Below, one piece after another: positions 38,380-52,859 of a stretch of 64,000 nucleotides of DNA; positions within the stretch are counted from its first letter, which is position 1, and each line of letters begins with the position of its first letter. The stretch lies in contig CM060081.1 of the NCBI GenBank assembly GCA_030533445.1, forward strand, positions 23,482,611 through 23,546,610. Reading direction: 5' to 3'. The notes under the pieces are model-generated. The model was not told where the DNA came from and did not search any database. It saw nothing but the letters and a program-made list of their open reading frames with translations. This DNA is from Cyprinodon diabolis (Eukaryota; Chordata; Actinopteri; Cyprinodontiformes; Cyprinodontidae). Made by a program: the position numbers and the translations under genes.

Positions 38380-39309
38380 AGTGTGGTTTAAAAAAAATAA
38401 ATCTCCTTTAATTTTTTCATGACTCTTTAAACCCAGGTTTTTATATACACCATGTAAAAAGTCACATAACCTATTAATCTGACATAAAACCAAGTAAACT
38501 TTATCTTACCCTTTGTTTGGTGTCCATTTAATGAGACACAGAAGGGACGAGGTCTGGACTCCCTGTTTATTCTTCATATAGTATAAGTTTAATGATTTTT
38601 TTTTTATTCCAATGTTTTTATATATCATATATATATAATATTTAGTGTTGTTTTAAAATTCCTTTTATTTTGTTAACTGAGGTTGCAGAACTGTCAAAAT
38701 AAACTACATTTCCCTTCATATTAAAAACTAGGTAAATATCTACTTATCTGAGTTGATTTGTGCACACATAAATAAAAATCAAAAATATTGTGGGGTGGGA
38801 TGCTGAGAGTGGACACCCCTCTGCTATATGAACAAATATAACAAACTGCCCCTGTGAACAGTAGCTCTATCTATGCAGGAATCTGGAAGTCAGAGAAAAT
38901 GGGAGGGAGGAGTCCCATGAGGAAGAGGAAGACACTGGAAGAATTGTTCCTCTGAGTGACAGTCCTTTTAGGCTTATCTCCACTCATCCCTCCTCCAGCA
39001 AACCAGTCCGAGAAGGAAAGAGGAAAAAGTAGCTCTTTAGTCCTTGTCTTTTCAAATACTCTTTCTTGTTCCGGCTCTTCTTTCGTTCTCTATCCATTCT
39101 AGTTTAATAGGAAACATCCTTTCTCCCACTGCCATTCTTAGTATTAATTATCTTATAGATGATAACAGCTGTTAGAGCTGTTACAGATGGGATGTCCTTA
39201 TAACCTACTAACTTTCTCACATTAACAGGCGAATACATTCTGAATTGGTGTTAAATAGTCAGAGGGGGTGACTATTGAGCCACTGTGTCACAGTCACTAT
39301 ATCCTTCAG

Positions 39310-39660
39310 ACCTGTACCTGAGTATTGCGCCAGTTCTAAAGCTTGGTGGTGGGAGCCTCATGCTGAGGGTCTATTTTCATGGTTAGCCATACTAGCACAC
39401 AAAGTGTATGAAATAATGAAGGAGAAAGATCCAAACGCGAGTAAAACTGGCCATTGAAAGGTTATAGAACGATGCTGATCTCAACCATTAAAGATTTACA
39501 AAAGCTCAGTTTGTTTCTAAAGTGCAACTTATTGTGCCAAGAGGACTGACAAAGTATCCCAAGTAGGTCCATCTGCGACAAGGTATAAATCGAAGTAAAG
39601 TGATCCAGCCACAATTCTAAAAATACCTAATGGCTCCAAAAAAAGCATGTCACTCCTGTA
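39310..39660 (+). mobile_element. Decayed Tc1-like fragment
   Basis: AAGCTTGGTGGTGGGAGCCT (39341-39360) then CATGCTGAGGGT parallels the transposase GGGSIM segment. The following sequence is compatible with a mutated transposase tail. Low preservation. Confidence 0.35.
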
Positions 39661-40945
39661 AATGTTAGATGTCTATATAAATATATATTTAATCCTTAAA
39701 ATACGGTATATGTTTGAGTTCTTGAATTTGAGAAAATCCATAAACTGAAGGTTTACCTCTCGTTTTCTGCTGTGTTCTAAGTGTCTGCTTCGTGTTTGAC
39801 CAGGAAGTCAGGGAAGAAAAAAATGTTACAACCTAGACGTTTCCATAGGCTGCCACATGTGCATGCAATTCTTGTTTTTAAAATGTAACTCCAGGATTTG
39901 CATTTTCAAAAAGTAAAAAATGACATATCAGAAGTATAATACAGTGGCCCTAAATTACTGTAACATCATATTCATGCCCATCATGAGTGAGTTCTGCTGA
40001 GTTGAATTATTTATAGTAGTTAGTAAGCTGAATTTTACATGTGTTCAACCTTACGGGTTGTTATAACTTCCAAAGTTTGTACCTTTAACTCGTAACTAAA
40101 ATTTTTACAATCAGTCAGTACATCAGATGTGTGACTGTGGAGGCACAGCATTATTAAAGCTAAAGACACCCAATAAAAGCTTGTGTGGTTTTCTAAAATA
40201 TTAGGTCACATGGATACTAACTCTTCAAAACAGAGAAATTTAAGCAATTTAAATGCAAAGACATTTCTAGTGAGGAATAAATGTGTTCCTTCAGAAAAAA
40301 GTAGCATTTTCTGGAAGGGTTTTTGAAATAGAAAATAATTTCATATCAGCCATTTCACCGTTCGGAATATTATAGCATAGAGGTGGAGAACATAAAAAAA
40401 ATGAGAACGAGTATTGTAAGTTATTCAAGTTCAGTTTGAGACTAAAAGATGCTAAACACAGCCTCTAAAACCTTAACATGACATCACAAGACATACAAAT
40501 AACAGGCTCTTGCTGCTATTTATGGGGGATTCTCTAACTATCAAAAAAATTATGTCCCAAGGAAAAAAAATTACTCAAGCTGCATTTAAACTCAAAAACA
40601 AACTAACAAAGATAGAATACAAAGATATATTAGAATTTATTTTAGATACTTTTTTTTTTATTTTATGAATTGTTTTTTATGATGTCCTTTGTCCAGGTTT
40701 TATTAATACATAAATTCATTTTTTAATGACAAGTACTATTGAAAGAAAAAAAAAAAGTATTTTATTTATTTTTATCAAAGGAACCCCTTAACCTTTGTCT
40801 TCTTGCAACCACATGAGAGCTCATGGCACGATAACACTGTTAGAGTAGCTTTAACCGAGAGTAGATTTATCGCTCGTCATTTCCAAACACCTCCTATTTC
40901 TTTTGAATGCACAAATAGTGAGAAAAATGACAGTTTTATATTGTT

Positions 40946-40950
<5 letters not shown>

Positions 40951-40985
<35 letters not shown>

Positions 40986-40997
40986 TTATATTTATAT
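40951..40997. repeat. (TA)n microsatellite
   Basis: About 13 TA units followed by TTTATA variants. Confidence 0.9.
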
Positions 40998-42039
40998 ACT
41001 TTATGCCTTATATCTTAGTATGTTCCTTCCTAAAATTATATATTTTAAAGAAATGTTAACCTTCGTAATTTTCACAACAGCAATTTCCTTCCCGGAATAA
41101 TTAATGTGGTTGTAAAAAGGTTTATTGCTAGTGTTTCTTCATATTGTGATGACGTAGAACAAATCAAAATATTTATAAAAAAATAAAAGAAGTTTGATTT
41201 TCTGAAAAATATCATAACTGAAATTTGACTCCATTAAAAATGGAAATAGACTTCTCAACATTAACTTTGTTAATGGTGGAATCTATCTGTCTATAGAAAA
41301 TGATAGTTTTCACATTTATATCTGACCTTTTTTTAAGAAGAGTGCGAAACATTATGAGGTGTCTAAACATTTTCACAGGAATGCATATTATTCATTGTAA
41401 ACTGCATAAGATACATATTCCACCTGGCTGTTGCACCTTGTTGGTACTAGAGACAAAAAGAAAGACTGGGAGAGGATAATCTCCATTTGAACCATTATGA
41501 ATGACCCCATACTCTCCTCCATAATTTCCTACAACCCCCACCCCATTTTCAGAGATAAGACACAACAGTGATAGTTGCCCCTTCAATAACTTTGTCCTTT
41601 CTGCTGTTGACTTTCAGGTCAGTCAGGGGTTAAGGGTCACTGTCTGAGCTTCTGAATGTTTATAAATGGAAACTGGCCTCTGATGAGCACAGATAACAGA
41701 TATTTATAAAGAAACAGAGAATAGAGGTGGCTGGGTTATTGAAAGGGTATTCATCACATGAAAAATAGTTTAACACAAGAGAACTGGAAAATACCAACTG
41801 GCATCTGTTTCAGTGATAAATGAATACAACATTAATCATCAAATAATGGGAGTGTAGTTAAGCTGCTTATGCGCTATTTTTTATTAAATATATATGTTTT
41901 CTGGACTGAAGGATTTTCATTGAAAGTTGATGTCAATTTCCCTTATTTCTCTTTTTTTGATTTGTTTCTTTCTTTGTCATACAACGCTGTTCAAAATAAA
42001 ACAAACACAAAAAAGGATTCATTATTTGCTTCGGTTTTT

Positions 42040-42365
42040 TAATGACATAAACCATGCTTTGCCATCAGACAGAATGCATCGCCTTAATGAGCAAAGACAC
42101 AGATAGAATCACCCCCAGCCCCCCTGAATGCTCTCAACACTTTCAGGCAAATGTAATTAGCTATGTATAAAATGGACGAAGTTTAATTAATACCCCCACA
42201 GCCCATTCAGATGGCTTTTTCCATTTCCGGTGCAGCTTATCTCCAATCCTCCCATCAGCTGCATATGTCTGTCAAGGTGTTTTGTTCTTTGCATATGTCG
42301 TCATAAATCAAGCACATGACTGAGAGTCTCAATGCTACACCCACAGCTGCTAATAAAGGCTTTAT
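42040..42365. promoter_or_regulatory. Candidate conserved non-coding element
   Basis: Complex non-repetitive block in an AT-rich desert. It has GATA motifs AGATAG (42101-42106) and TTATCT (42237-42242), homeodomain-type TTAATTAA near 42183, and two TGCATATGTC copies. There is no open frame. Conservation cannot be tested here. Confidence 0.3.
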
Positions 42366-43404
42366 ACTTTTGTTAAATAGATTGGAATAAATAGGTAATT
42401 GCATCCCTGAATCTGTCAATTATTAACAAGTTTTTACAGTCTTTAAGCTGGAATTCTAACAAAAGGAAAAAAAAAAATCATAAAAGAAACATTAAAATGA
42501 TTCAGCTAAACAGTATTGCAATATTATTTGTACGAAAGCTAATTTATAATTTGAATACACATATATGCAATCACAGGATACCATTCTTGCTTTTCTAATT
42601 TCATATAATTTTATTTTATTTTATTTATTTTATTTATACAGATTTAACCAGGTATTTATATACAATACTTGAAATGACAAATCATTTTTTTTCTCTCTTG
42701 TTTATATACAAAATCAAAAATTTCCTGATTAGGGACAATTAGGATTACTGACAAAAAATGGGATTTTCTCAATACAAGAGATGTAAGAGAATAAAAAAAA
42801 AAAAATAGCCTTAAAAAGTGCTTGATATTCAGTGCTTTGCATTCATATGTTCAGTGTTTGGGATTTTTTTTTCCCTTACTTCCTTTTTTATGCCTCAGGT
42901 GAAATGTTTTGGGTATCTTTCCAAAAGCTTCTCACAATAGTATTATTGTCATTTTGGCCCGTTTCCCCAAACAGAACAAGGGTAAATTGATCAATGCAGT
43001 TTTAATAATTCAGTTGCTTCGTATTCAAGTCCCCTTTTAAATATAACACAATGTCTGACTCTTATAGTTTTATGTCACGTTCGCATGTATAACAGTGCCT
43101 TGAGTTTTTTTTAGATATTGGAAGTAATAAAGTTGTTTAAGTATAACATTTAATATATTTTAGATTCAGTAAAGGGATCAATGTACTTTTCTGTGAAAAG
43201 ATTTTTGCAGCTTACTTTTACAAATAAATTAAACATTTAATCACTGGGTATCTGTTATGATTCTCAAGATTATTCATGTGAGCCAGAAATGGCAAGACAT
43301 TTCTGAGTTTGAAGAAGGGTAATTAAAACTGTCATGTTCCAGAGGTTGGGGTTTGGGATTTTATCCTTTTTGTGAGCATATTTTCACTACTTACCTACTG
43401 TTTA

Positions 43405-43740
43405 GAGTCTCAAGAGCCACTTTTGCCCTCAATCCAGCAAAATAAATAAATGAATTGACAGCCATTTTTTATTTTTTTTATTATCAACCGTATCAGGCTT
43501 TTAATTTCTTAAGAAACACAATTTTAGTATTTTTAGTTTTAAAATAAAGAAAAAAAAATCAGCGACAAGAAGATGAATTAAATTTCCATTGCGGGATCCT
43601 AATATTTGGGGAAAAGAAATTTTCAAACTGAATAAAAAAAAATTAAGTTCTTCAAATTTGCATTTCTCACATTTAGAAAGTAAAGCAAAGGTAAAAAAAA
43701 AATCCCAATCCTCTCTGACCTGAAACAGAACATGTTTACT
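43405..43740. repeat. Diverged relative of the 35308-35692 MITE
   Basis: AAGAGCCACTTTTGCCCTCA followed by ATCCAGCAAAATAAATAAAT parallels AAAGAGCCATTTTGCTTTCA and CCAGCCAAATAAAGAAGT in the first copy. The distal end is unclear. Confidence 0.4.
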
Positions 43741-46700
43741 GTGATTCAAAGCGTGACAGAGAGGATAAGACTGTTACGTGTCTTTTAATATGTATGGAAA
43801 TATCTTAACTATATATGCTCCTAAGCTGCGTGCACTTCCACTCAATGGCTATAATATAAAGCTATTTAAATTTATACAAATGGAATTTGAAATTAAATAG
43901 TGGCAAAGATCACTGTTTTCCTAAGTTTTGCCATGTATGGCAGCCTCATCATGACAGGATTGTCAGGTGTGAACAACCAGCAGCTTTAACTCTTTAATAT
44001 ATACTTCATCATCTCAGTTATATTTTACAGAATAAAGGTTTGGATGGCAAAGTTAAAATAATTCTCAATATATTACAAAATGAGTCAAAAGCTACTTGCT
44101 TCCACACAGTTTAATATAGTTGAGGTTAGGCCTTCAAGCTGGCTGATTACTGTAGGTGGCATCCTGACTCAATGCATACAGCCCTTGTTTTATGTATAAC
44201 TCTTATAAACAGTTTAACTGGTAGTGACACTTTATTACCCATGTTCTGTGTTTTATTGTAGTTTTGCAAGTGTTCAGGAAAAATAACCATCAGCAGCCGT
44301 CTCTAATGTTCCTGGGTCATGATTCAAACTTAATCAAGTCAGCAAACCAACCGTTAGCTGGATGAAAGCAGAAATCTGTTTATTCATAAACATTTTTTTT
44401 AATAATTAATCTTTTTTTTTTTTTAAGCACAAAACTACCAAACTATGATTTATACTAACTAGTTTCTAGAGATAGTTGTTTTAGTTTCAGAAAAGCTTTT
44501 CTGAGATTTGTTGCACATTTTTAAATGACTCTTTAACTACACTGATTAGTTTAAACTCTAAATTCCTTTTCTATCTTAGTTTATTAAAGAGCCCATTAGC
44601 CAAACTGCCAGCAAAACAGATTTAACATGCAAGCAGTACAACATAATGGAAAAAAAGCTTTTAAAACCTCCATTGTTCCCCCATCATCGCCTGGTTGTTT
44701 GCATATCTTTTCCTGTTTCATTTACACAGACAGAGAAAAAAAACATGCAAATTAGTGCTGGCACCTCAATAAAGAAATGTATTGATGTTTCCATACCACA
44801 TACAACGGTCTTTTTACACTGGCATTACCATCCTCCTTCCTCTTTATTTACAGACAGGGAGGGACATTCGGTGAAAGATAGACGCTGATGGCTGAAGAAT
44901 AACAGTCAATCGTTACATAGCTGAGATCAGCAGAGTCCAGTATTTTGGGTCAAAGGTCCGCTGCAGCAGCACCTTCAACAAGATCACTTGGTTCTTTGTA
45001 TGTGCACATCAATACAACTTTGTCTTTCATTTATACCCAAACAAACAGGCATAGGGGAAAACATGAAAGTCAGAAGTACTTCTTGATAACAGGCATATTT
45101 TTCAAGGATTTGGAAACCGATTTGAAATAATCCTAAAGAAATTATACCCTACCAAGCCAGTTTAAAGATGTGTAGCACTCAGTTTTGGTGCAACAAACTA
45201 AGACTATTTCCAATAGAATTTGTTTGGTTAAAGGTTCAGGAGAACCTCTTTAGCTGATTGGGTAACTAGTGCTAATTATCCAAAATTAAAAAGTTGTAGT
45301 AGATGCTATGAGAAACCACAACATCTTATGTTTTTAAGCTCTTGTTGTTCCTTTTTCAAAGATGAAATGGTGAATTCTGTCAAAACAGACGTGATAGTGG
45401 CAGCTACACTTACATCATCCTGCTCTGCCATGTTAACTTTAATTTAGGTGTGGACTTAGAAGCTCTTGTTTTCGTCCCAGCTATATGTACAGCTTTCAAA
45501 TATAATACTGCAATGTGATTGGCCGAAAAATTTTGCGTTGCTCTCGAAGGGTTAAAGTGGATGCGGGATAAGATGGACTTTCATGTGTTTGTGAAATGGA
45601 AAAATAAAACGCTAGTTAAATTACTGTTAATCTTACAAGCAATGCGTAAAATATCTGCTTGATTACACATTAAAACCGAATATGTAAAAGAAATAGAGAC
45701 ATATATCATTCCTGTGTAGGTAGCTTGTTGGAGATAGAGACGACCTTTTTCACAAGAGGTTAGTGAGCATTGCCACTGTTTCTGGTGGGGTCTAACTTTT
45801 GCTTCAGCTGTTTTGATGCTTTATTGTCTTCTTGTGCTTTAAGTTCAGGCTTTTTTTTTATCAGTTACTCTGGTAAAACGAAAATGCTTTTTATTTGTAA
45901 AGGCATGAAATGTAATTCAGCTGCTAAAGTTTAAGGAAACATAACCTAAAATGTAAATAAGAGATGTCAACAATTAGCCCTGCCAGAGGATTAGACAATC
46001 AATTTGGAGCATAAAGTTTCAATGTAAAAAAAAAAAAAAAGTAAAGGAAAAAAGTCTTCAAAACTCAAAATTCTGAGGGAAAAACTACAAATGCTTGAGT
46101 TTAGGAATAAACTTGATCATTGAGGTTTACAACAGCCATTGTAGAGAATGTAAAATGTTATTTCGATTGGCAGCACCCTTTCTTCATTAGCAATTTTTAT
46201 TATTAAAATTGATCATGACAAGAAAAACAGAATTTAACTCTAAGGCCACAAATTGGTTTACCAGCATTTCTCACTTAAAAAACACCAAAGTTTGCAGAAC
46301 TTTCACTTGTTGAAATAGGAGGCACCACCGATAAGAGGCGAGGAACTGTGCTAACGTGATGTGTAAATGGACGTAAGGAACCAAGCTTGGACCAACCTCG
46401 GCAAAGATCAGTTTCAGAGGATACTAACAAATTATTAACTTAGTTTCCAGGTTTACACAACTGAAAGTATATTTTGAGCCCAAAAAAATGTTTTTGCTTT
46501 TACAATGTTGTAATTGATATTAGTAATTGTGTTCTTGCATTCAACTTGTACCATTAAAAACTAAGTATGAGAGCCTCTGCTCTGCAAGGGTGCTCTGTAT
46601 TAAGCTACACCCATTCTATTATCAGGTTTTTGTAGTTCCTCTGAAGAAAATAATCCCCACAACTACTATACCCATGTTTTGGCTTGATATGTATAATGTC

Positions 46701-48183
46701 TGATTTAAATGAAAAAAAAAATATTGGTCTAATCTCTACAGGACACCTATTTTATGGCTTACGGCAAACTTTAACAAGGACTTTTTATCATTTATAACTT
46801 CTTTCTACTACTCCATTAAGATCAAATGTGTGGAGTATGTGGATATATTAAACATTTATTTTCTATAGGATATGAGACTGTTTGTTTCTTGTTTGGTCAA
46901 GACATTGTAGTTAATAAAGATGTATTTAAGTAATGTTCACTATTCTTATTACTTACTACGTAAAGGATATAGTATATCCTATAATTTTCCAGAGGCACAA
47001 CACAATCATAAGTGTAATGACCACATAGAGAAATTTTAATTATTGTTCACCGAAATACGTTTTTTTAATATCACAGCTCACATGATGTGCGCTGTAAAGG
47101 TTTGAAGAAATTATTGGTTACTTTCAGATGGACTGCCATACACTGCCACATGCTAGATTTTTTTTAATTCTTTTTTTATTCTATCTGATCTCTGAAAATA
47201 TAGTAAAACAAACTACTTAATTGGTGTAGTAACGATTATTTAGCTGACTGAAAACACCCCAGTTTTTTTAAATAGTTTTTTTTTCTGTTTAGTATTTCTT
47301 ATAAATAAAAAAACAAGGTTTTCAAGGATCAAAATAAAGGGATTTAAGTTCAAATCTACCTGTTTTGTCTTCTGTTATTCTTTAAAATACCCATCATTTA
47401 TGCCCTCAGCAGAACATAAAGTGTAACTGTTGTAAAATGATAGAATGCTCATTTGAGATGCTGTGCAGACACAAAACTCCTCCCAATAATAACATTAAGA
47501 GAAAACAGTCATGCATTTGAAGGAAAGGCCTGCAGCTCTTCCCTTTCCAGGGTTCTGTTACTCCTGAGTGGTCTTTAGACTGAATAATTCAGAATAAAAC
47601 TGTGGGGTCTAGCAGTGAACTTACTGCTGGCAGGAGTCATGTCATCTCTCAGTGGTAACAGGAAAACCAACTTACACTCCAAAGCATTAAGATGTGTCAA
47701 CTATCCTTGTTCTTTGTGGTTGTTTTTTCTCTCGATCCAAATAAATGTTTTCAAGGTTGTCTTGGGGAGTCCATCAGAGGTTGATGCTTTATAAGGTCAG
47801 ACCGTTACTATTTCTTTCAGTCATTTGATACTTTTAAATATAATTTTGTTATTTTAATTCTTTATTTAGCTCTCTTTAATTATTTGTATCTATGCCACTA
47901 CAATGTACTTTTCTTTTTTTTTCTTAGGTTAAGGACTTTGAATGGTCATCACAATGAAATGTGCTATTAATATATAAACTTACCTTGCCATGAATTATCT
48001 CAGAGATTCAGAGGTTCTAAACTAAGAATAATAAATGAGCATTTTTAAGTCAAGACAGATAAGTTGTAATTCAGTAATGTAAAGTAATATGGGTCTGTAG
48101 GTAAAGGTATAAAGACATATTTTTCATCTGGGCGAATAATGTATACCTTACTTTATTATAGCTTAGTTTACCATCCCTTTTCA

Positions 48184-48450
48184 CAGTTTAGTTTAGCTAC
48201 ACTTTACTTGGCTTTTCTTTCCTTCCCTCGGTTTAGTTTGGCTTAGCCTATTTGTCAATAGTAAAGCTACCCTCAGGTTCCATTCCCTTATCTCCCTTTA
48301 GTTTGCCTTACCTTGCCATGGCTTGTTGAAGCTTTCCTTGCCTTAGTCACCATATCTTAGATTAGCTTCCCTTTCCGTTTCTTAGCTCAGGGTAGTTTAT
48401 TTTACCTTTGGTTTAATGGTTTTTCGGTACCATTCTTTTGCATAGTTTAG
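48184..48450 (+). repeat. Dispersed repeat, copy B (partner at 8230-8482)
   Basis: Same orientation and order of blocks as copy A, from AGTTTAGTTTAGCTACAC-like sequence to ACCATTCTTTTGCATAGTTT. Roughly four-fifths identical by eye. Confidence 0.75.
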
Positions 48451-49925
48451 TTTCATCCATACCTATTTATTATCCTGTGCAAATTTTAAGCCATTGCAAC
48501 AACAAAGCAGGCTTAAATCAGAGGCTTAAATCTTTTTTTTTTCTTTCTTTTTTTTAACTTTCCGATACCCATCCCGGGGTTTTTTTAAGTTATGTCAGAG
48601 CAACCTGTAGTTGGAGTACTGATGTTTTAAAGAAGCTTGAGGCCCATCTTTCTAAGTGCATTCCAAGTCAGATGCAAAACAATTACCTATTTGTTGTTTT
48701 CCTGCGCAAATTTTAAGTCATTTGGATCAATGACATTTTTTACCCAGAATTTCACATGTATGTAGCTCCTGGTCCGGGACACTCCAGTGACACCAGTAGT
48801 TTTCAGTTTTTTATTGTTCCTTCATCTCAAACTCTTTTTCCTTTTTTTCACTTAATGAAATGCTGTTGGGGCTTTTTATTTTGCGACCCATATAGGATAA
48901 TTTTCTCATTGTGACCTGAGATAAATTCTGTTTTACCCTGACCTTTTATCATGTATTGTCACACTTTGTCATTCAAGCTGTAACACTTGAGGATCAGAAT
49001 CATGAAAGAGCAGAGCAAGTGATAGATGTTTATAGGGGATCTGACACTCCAGACATGAGTTGCCACTGTTTATGTATGTATACTCACCCTCTGCAATTTC
49101 TGTTTATGAAAGCAGTGGCTTGCTGCCAATCAGATACGAACTCTGGGGTTAGGACAAGGACAAGTCTCCTGAGGGAACAAATAGAGATGGGGTTACAAAA
49201 AGAATAAGAAAACAAAGAAGACATCTCTGCAACGAATAAAATCAGTGAATGCACGTATTTATTTAATTCTTTTATTAAAATATTCAGTGTTAAGTTTCAA
49301 CAGAGGAAAGCAGAAGAAACCAATTTTGAAATCAGTCAGCATTATGATTCATTTGGATGAGAAGTTTTAGGCTTACAAGCACTGTTGATATGACAATGCT
49401 TAGCGTCACAGAGAGATGCAAACACACTGCAAAGACATAAACAAAAAGTACTGCAAAAAACAAAAAGTAGTCTAGCGATCTAGATTTATATAACACTGTT
49501 CTGCTGTTCTGACTTGATAGACTGGTGCTGTACTGACAGAGCTTTAAAGGGGAACTGTAAAGACAATTTGAAGTGTCATTGTTGGTCTAAGGAAGTAATT
49601 CGGAGAGTTTTTTGTTAATCTGAAAGTTAATTGAATCATACAGTTAAACAGAATCAAGGCCAATATTAAGTTAAGTTATCGGTCATTAATCACAATAGAA
49701 ATAGAATTAGGCTAGAAATAATTTTGAACTTAAAACCTTTTATTTTAATCCTTAGAATAAAATAAGGAGAAATATAACAAAAAGGGTGTTTTAAAGTTAA
49801 CATATGCAAATAAGCTAGGCTAATTGTTTGTCTTGTCGCTTGTCCTAATTAAACGGTCACTGAAATTGCTCTGTTCCTGATTCTTACTACCTTAACTTGC
49901 AATTTTAGAATTGGTCACTGCCTGA

Positions 49926-50589
49926 CAGAGATGGCAAAAGTACTCACTTTCCGTACTTAAGTAAAAGTACAGATACTTGTGTTAAAAAATACTCTGGTAA
50001 AAGTGGAAGTACTGATTAAAGTTCTTTACTCAAGTAAAAGTAACAAAGTACAGGCTTGTAAATTTACTTAAAGTATAAAAGTAAAAGTAGAAACCACTTT
50101 TTTCATGCCGTTGCCTACATTTTAAATGGATGTCTGCCAATAGGACTAGATCTCCGCTGTGTTCATTTTCAATCATCTCGTCGTCCATACTACTATGTTA
50201 ACGCCACCGCCACCAAGCTGCAATGATTTGCCGCGAATGAATCCCGCCGAATCTGTCGATTCATCTTGTAGTGGTGCCTCAGATGCAACGTAGATTCCCA
50301 TCCAATTAGATTGAATTTGGTATTGATGACGTGAAAAATAATAACGGTAACTCCATTTAAAGGATTCAAAACTAAAGTAACGAGCCAATTTTTTAAAATA
50401 TAAGGAGTAGAAAGTACAGATATTTGTGTAAAAATGTAAGGAGTAGAAAGTACAGATATTTGTGTAAAAATGTAAGGAGTAGAAATAAAAAGTCGCCATA
50501 AAAATAAGTAGTAAAGTAAAGCAAAAATATCAGAAAAATCACTTGAGTACAGTAATGAAGTATTTGTACTTCGTTACTTTCCATCTCTG
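49926..50589. mobile_element. hAT-type MITE with perfect 8-bp target duplication
   Basis: The element starts CAGAGATGGCAAAAGTAC and ends GTTACTTTCCATCTCTG, imperfect inverses. It is flanked on both sides by the identical octamer CTGCCTGA (49918-49925 and 50590-50597). Subterminal regions are full of AAGTAAAAGTA/TACTTAAG motifs. No transposase is present, so it is mobilised in trans if at all. The perfect duplication argues for a relatively recent insertion. Confidence 0.88.
50401..50485. repeat. 36-bp tandem repeat inside the hAT-type MITE
   Basis: Units start at 50401, 50437 and 50473 (the last partial); each begins TAAGGAGTAGAAA. 2.4 copies, the two full units apparently identical. Confidence 0.9.
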
Positions 50590-51220
50590 CTGCCTGATAG
50601 CACAGCTGCTACAACACAACAAGAAAAAATGCTGCTGAAGAGAAATACAGCATTCAAAGAACAATGCAGCTAATATAAAGCCTGCTGCAAACACCTAAAT
50701 TATGCTAACGTGCAAAACAAAAGGAAAGTGCTACAAGTAACAAAGAAAACTGCTAATTAAGAGAAGCTCCAAACTAGCTCCCGATAACAGAAGTGCTCCA
50801 GACCACTAAGCGACTGGACTAGACAATCATCCATTCATACAGAAACTATAGCTTGCTGCTTTTCTACACTTTCAGTTGTCTTTGCTACTTGCAGCTTTTT
50901 GTTTTTGTGTTTTTGTGTATTTGTGTCTTTGCAAGTCGTTTCCACTTTGCTGCTCTCTTATATCTATAACTATATATTATTCCTTTGAATATGTTTCATT
51001 TGGTTACGTTTTAACGTAATTTTGATTTCTGTTTGTCTCAGTTCTTTGTTGTTAGTGCATTTTGTGTTCGCTGCAAATTAAGGTACAGTTGCTTTGCACC
51101 CCCACAGTCACTGTTCTTGGTCCTTATGATGGAGTTTGAATTTGTTTAGAATACAGAGGCCTAAATACCATTCACAACAATTAAAAGCCATCCTTCCTTT
51201 CACTTCACAAAGATGCACAA

Positions 51221-51647
<427 letters not shown>

Positions 51648-52665
51648 TGAACACACATTTAAATAAATTGATATTCAATCCAAATAAAACATTTTAGAAG
51701 TAAAAACATTAGGGTCTGTCTTTTGTAGTTAACTGATCTCTAGCATTAAACCATATTATTGCTCTTTAGGATGCTTTAAATTATGTTAATCTAATATAAT
51801 ATGGTATAAAATGCAGAATTAGCTTGCTGAAAACATTGTGTTTTTGCTGCTCTCTTTTACAATTTAAATCCTGAAGGTTTGTCTACTGTTACACCCTCGC
51901 ACATGTGCTCTAAGTTTCTTTTAGCTGTCCTTGATCTTCTTTGGCATATCAAAGAGAAGCAGAAGGGGAAACCGCTTCCCAAAGTTCACATTTCAAATAT
52001 TTTAATTATTATGTGCAGCTTTCATTTATTTTTCTAATAATCCCCTGAGGTGTTTGGAAGAATGTTTACTGTCTTTGATTTTCAGTCCTGCAGCTTTTAC
52101 TCCAAGCCTTAATTAACCTTCAAATGAAGAAATCATAGCAGACAGAAGTATGAGCCCAAGCTCGACAGGCAAGCAAACTGGAACGTTTTCATCCTGGATC
52201 TTCCTCCATCCTTCTCACACACAAAACATACACAGTGAAAGTGTATTATTTTTTCTTAGTGTATTCCTTATTCCTTTTATTTGCAACAAAGCCCGAGGAG
52301 ATGTCAGTTGACTTGATCTCCACATTCTTTGAACTTCTGTCAGAACTATCTGTTTCTAATGCAGAGCCAGTTAATCTCTCTGTCTTTCTCTCGGTTGTTG
52401 TATCTCCTCAGTTTTTCCTATGTGTTATTTCCTTTTGGGTTTTTTGTTCATTTCCTACATGCCCAGTGAAACATTCCATTATTTTTATATATATGTTCTG
52501 ATTAGCTTTTCAGTTTAATTAGATGAGCTCATTCATATGAAAATGGGATGCTGATAGTAATTTCCCTCCCTGGCAACTATCTCTAACCTTACACATTAAC
52601 TCTTAATTAGAAACCTGCCTGATTGACGCTGGCCATGCAATGTTTGCGTTCAATGTTTTGCGTTC

Positions 52666-52671
52666 TATATA

Positions 52672-52762
<91 letters not shown>
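52666..52762. repeat. (TA)n microsatellite
   Basis: About 45 TA units, nearly pure. Confidence 0.97.
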
Positions 52763-52768
<6 letters not shown>

Positions 52769-52859
52769 GATATGTTTATATATATTAATGAATTCTGACG
52801 TATTTGTATATACATGCACTATGTTTTGTTGTCATTTTCCTAATTTTGCCTAATCTGCG

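Larger units (their letters stand above)
37927..49917. other. Gene-free interval right of eefsec, first part
   Basis: Twelve kilobases with no recognisable protein or RNA gene. The contents are the probable eefsec 3' UTR, a Tc1 relic (39310-39660), a (TA)n tract (40951-40997), a complex candidate element (42040-42365), a MITE relative (43405-43740) and a dispersed repeat (48184-48450). The rest is AT-rich unique-looking sequence. Confidence 0.6.

Noticed and set aside
48956..49207. 83-codon + strand frame in the gene desert
   Set aside because: No family similarity, no splice partners and ordinary AT-rich composition.
50401..50485. Regular direct repeats that might suggest a CRISPR array
   Set aside because: Units are contiguous 36-bp tandem repeats without spacers, inside a MITE in an animal genome.
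52603..52819. Similar Tyr-Ile frames
   Set aside because: Artefact of the (TA)n microsatellite at 52666-52762.
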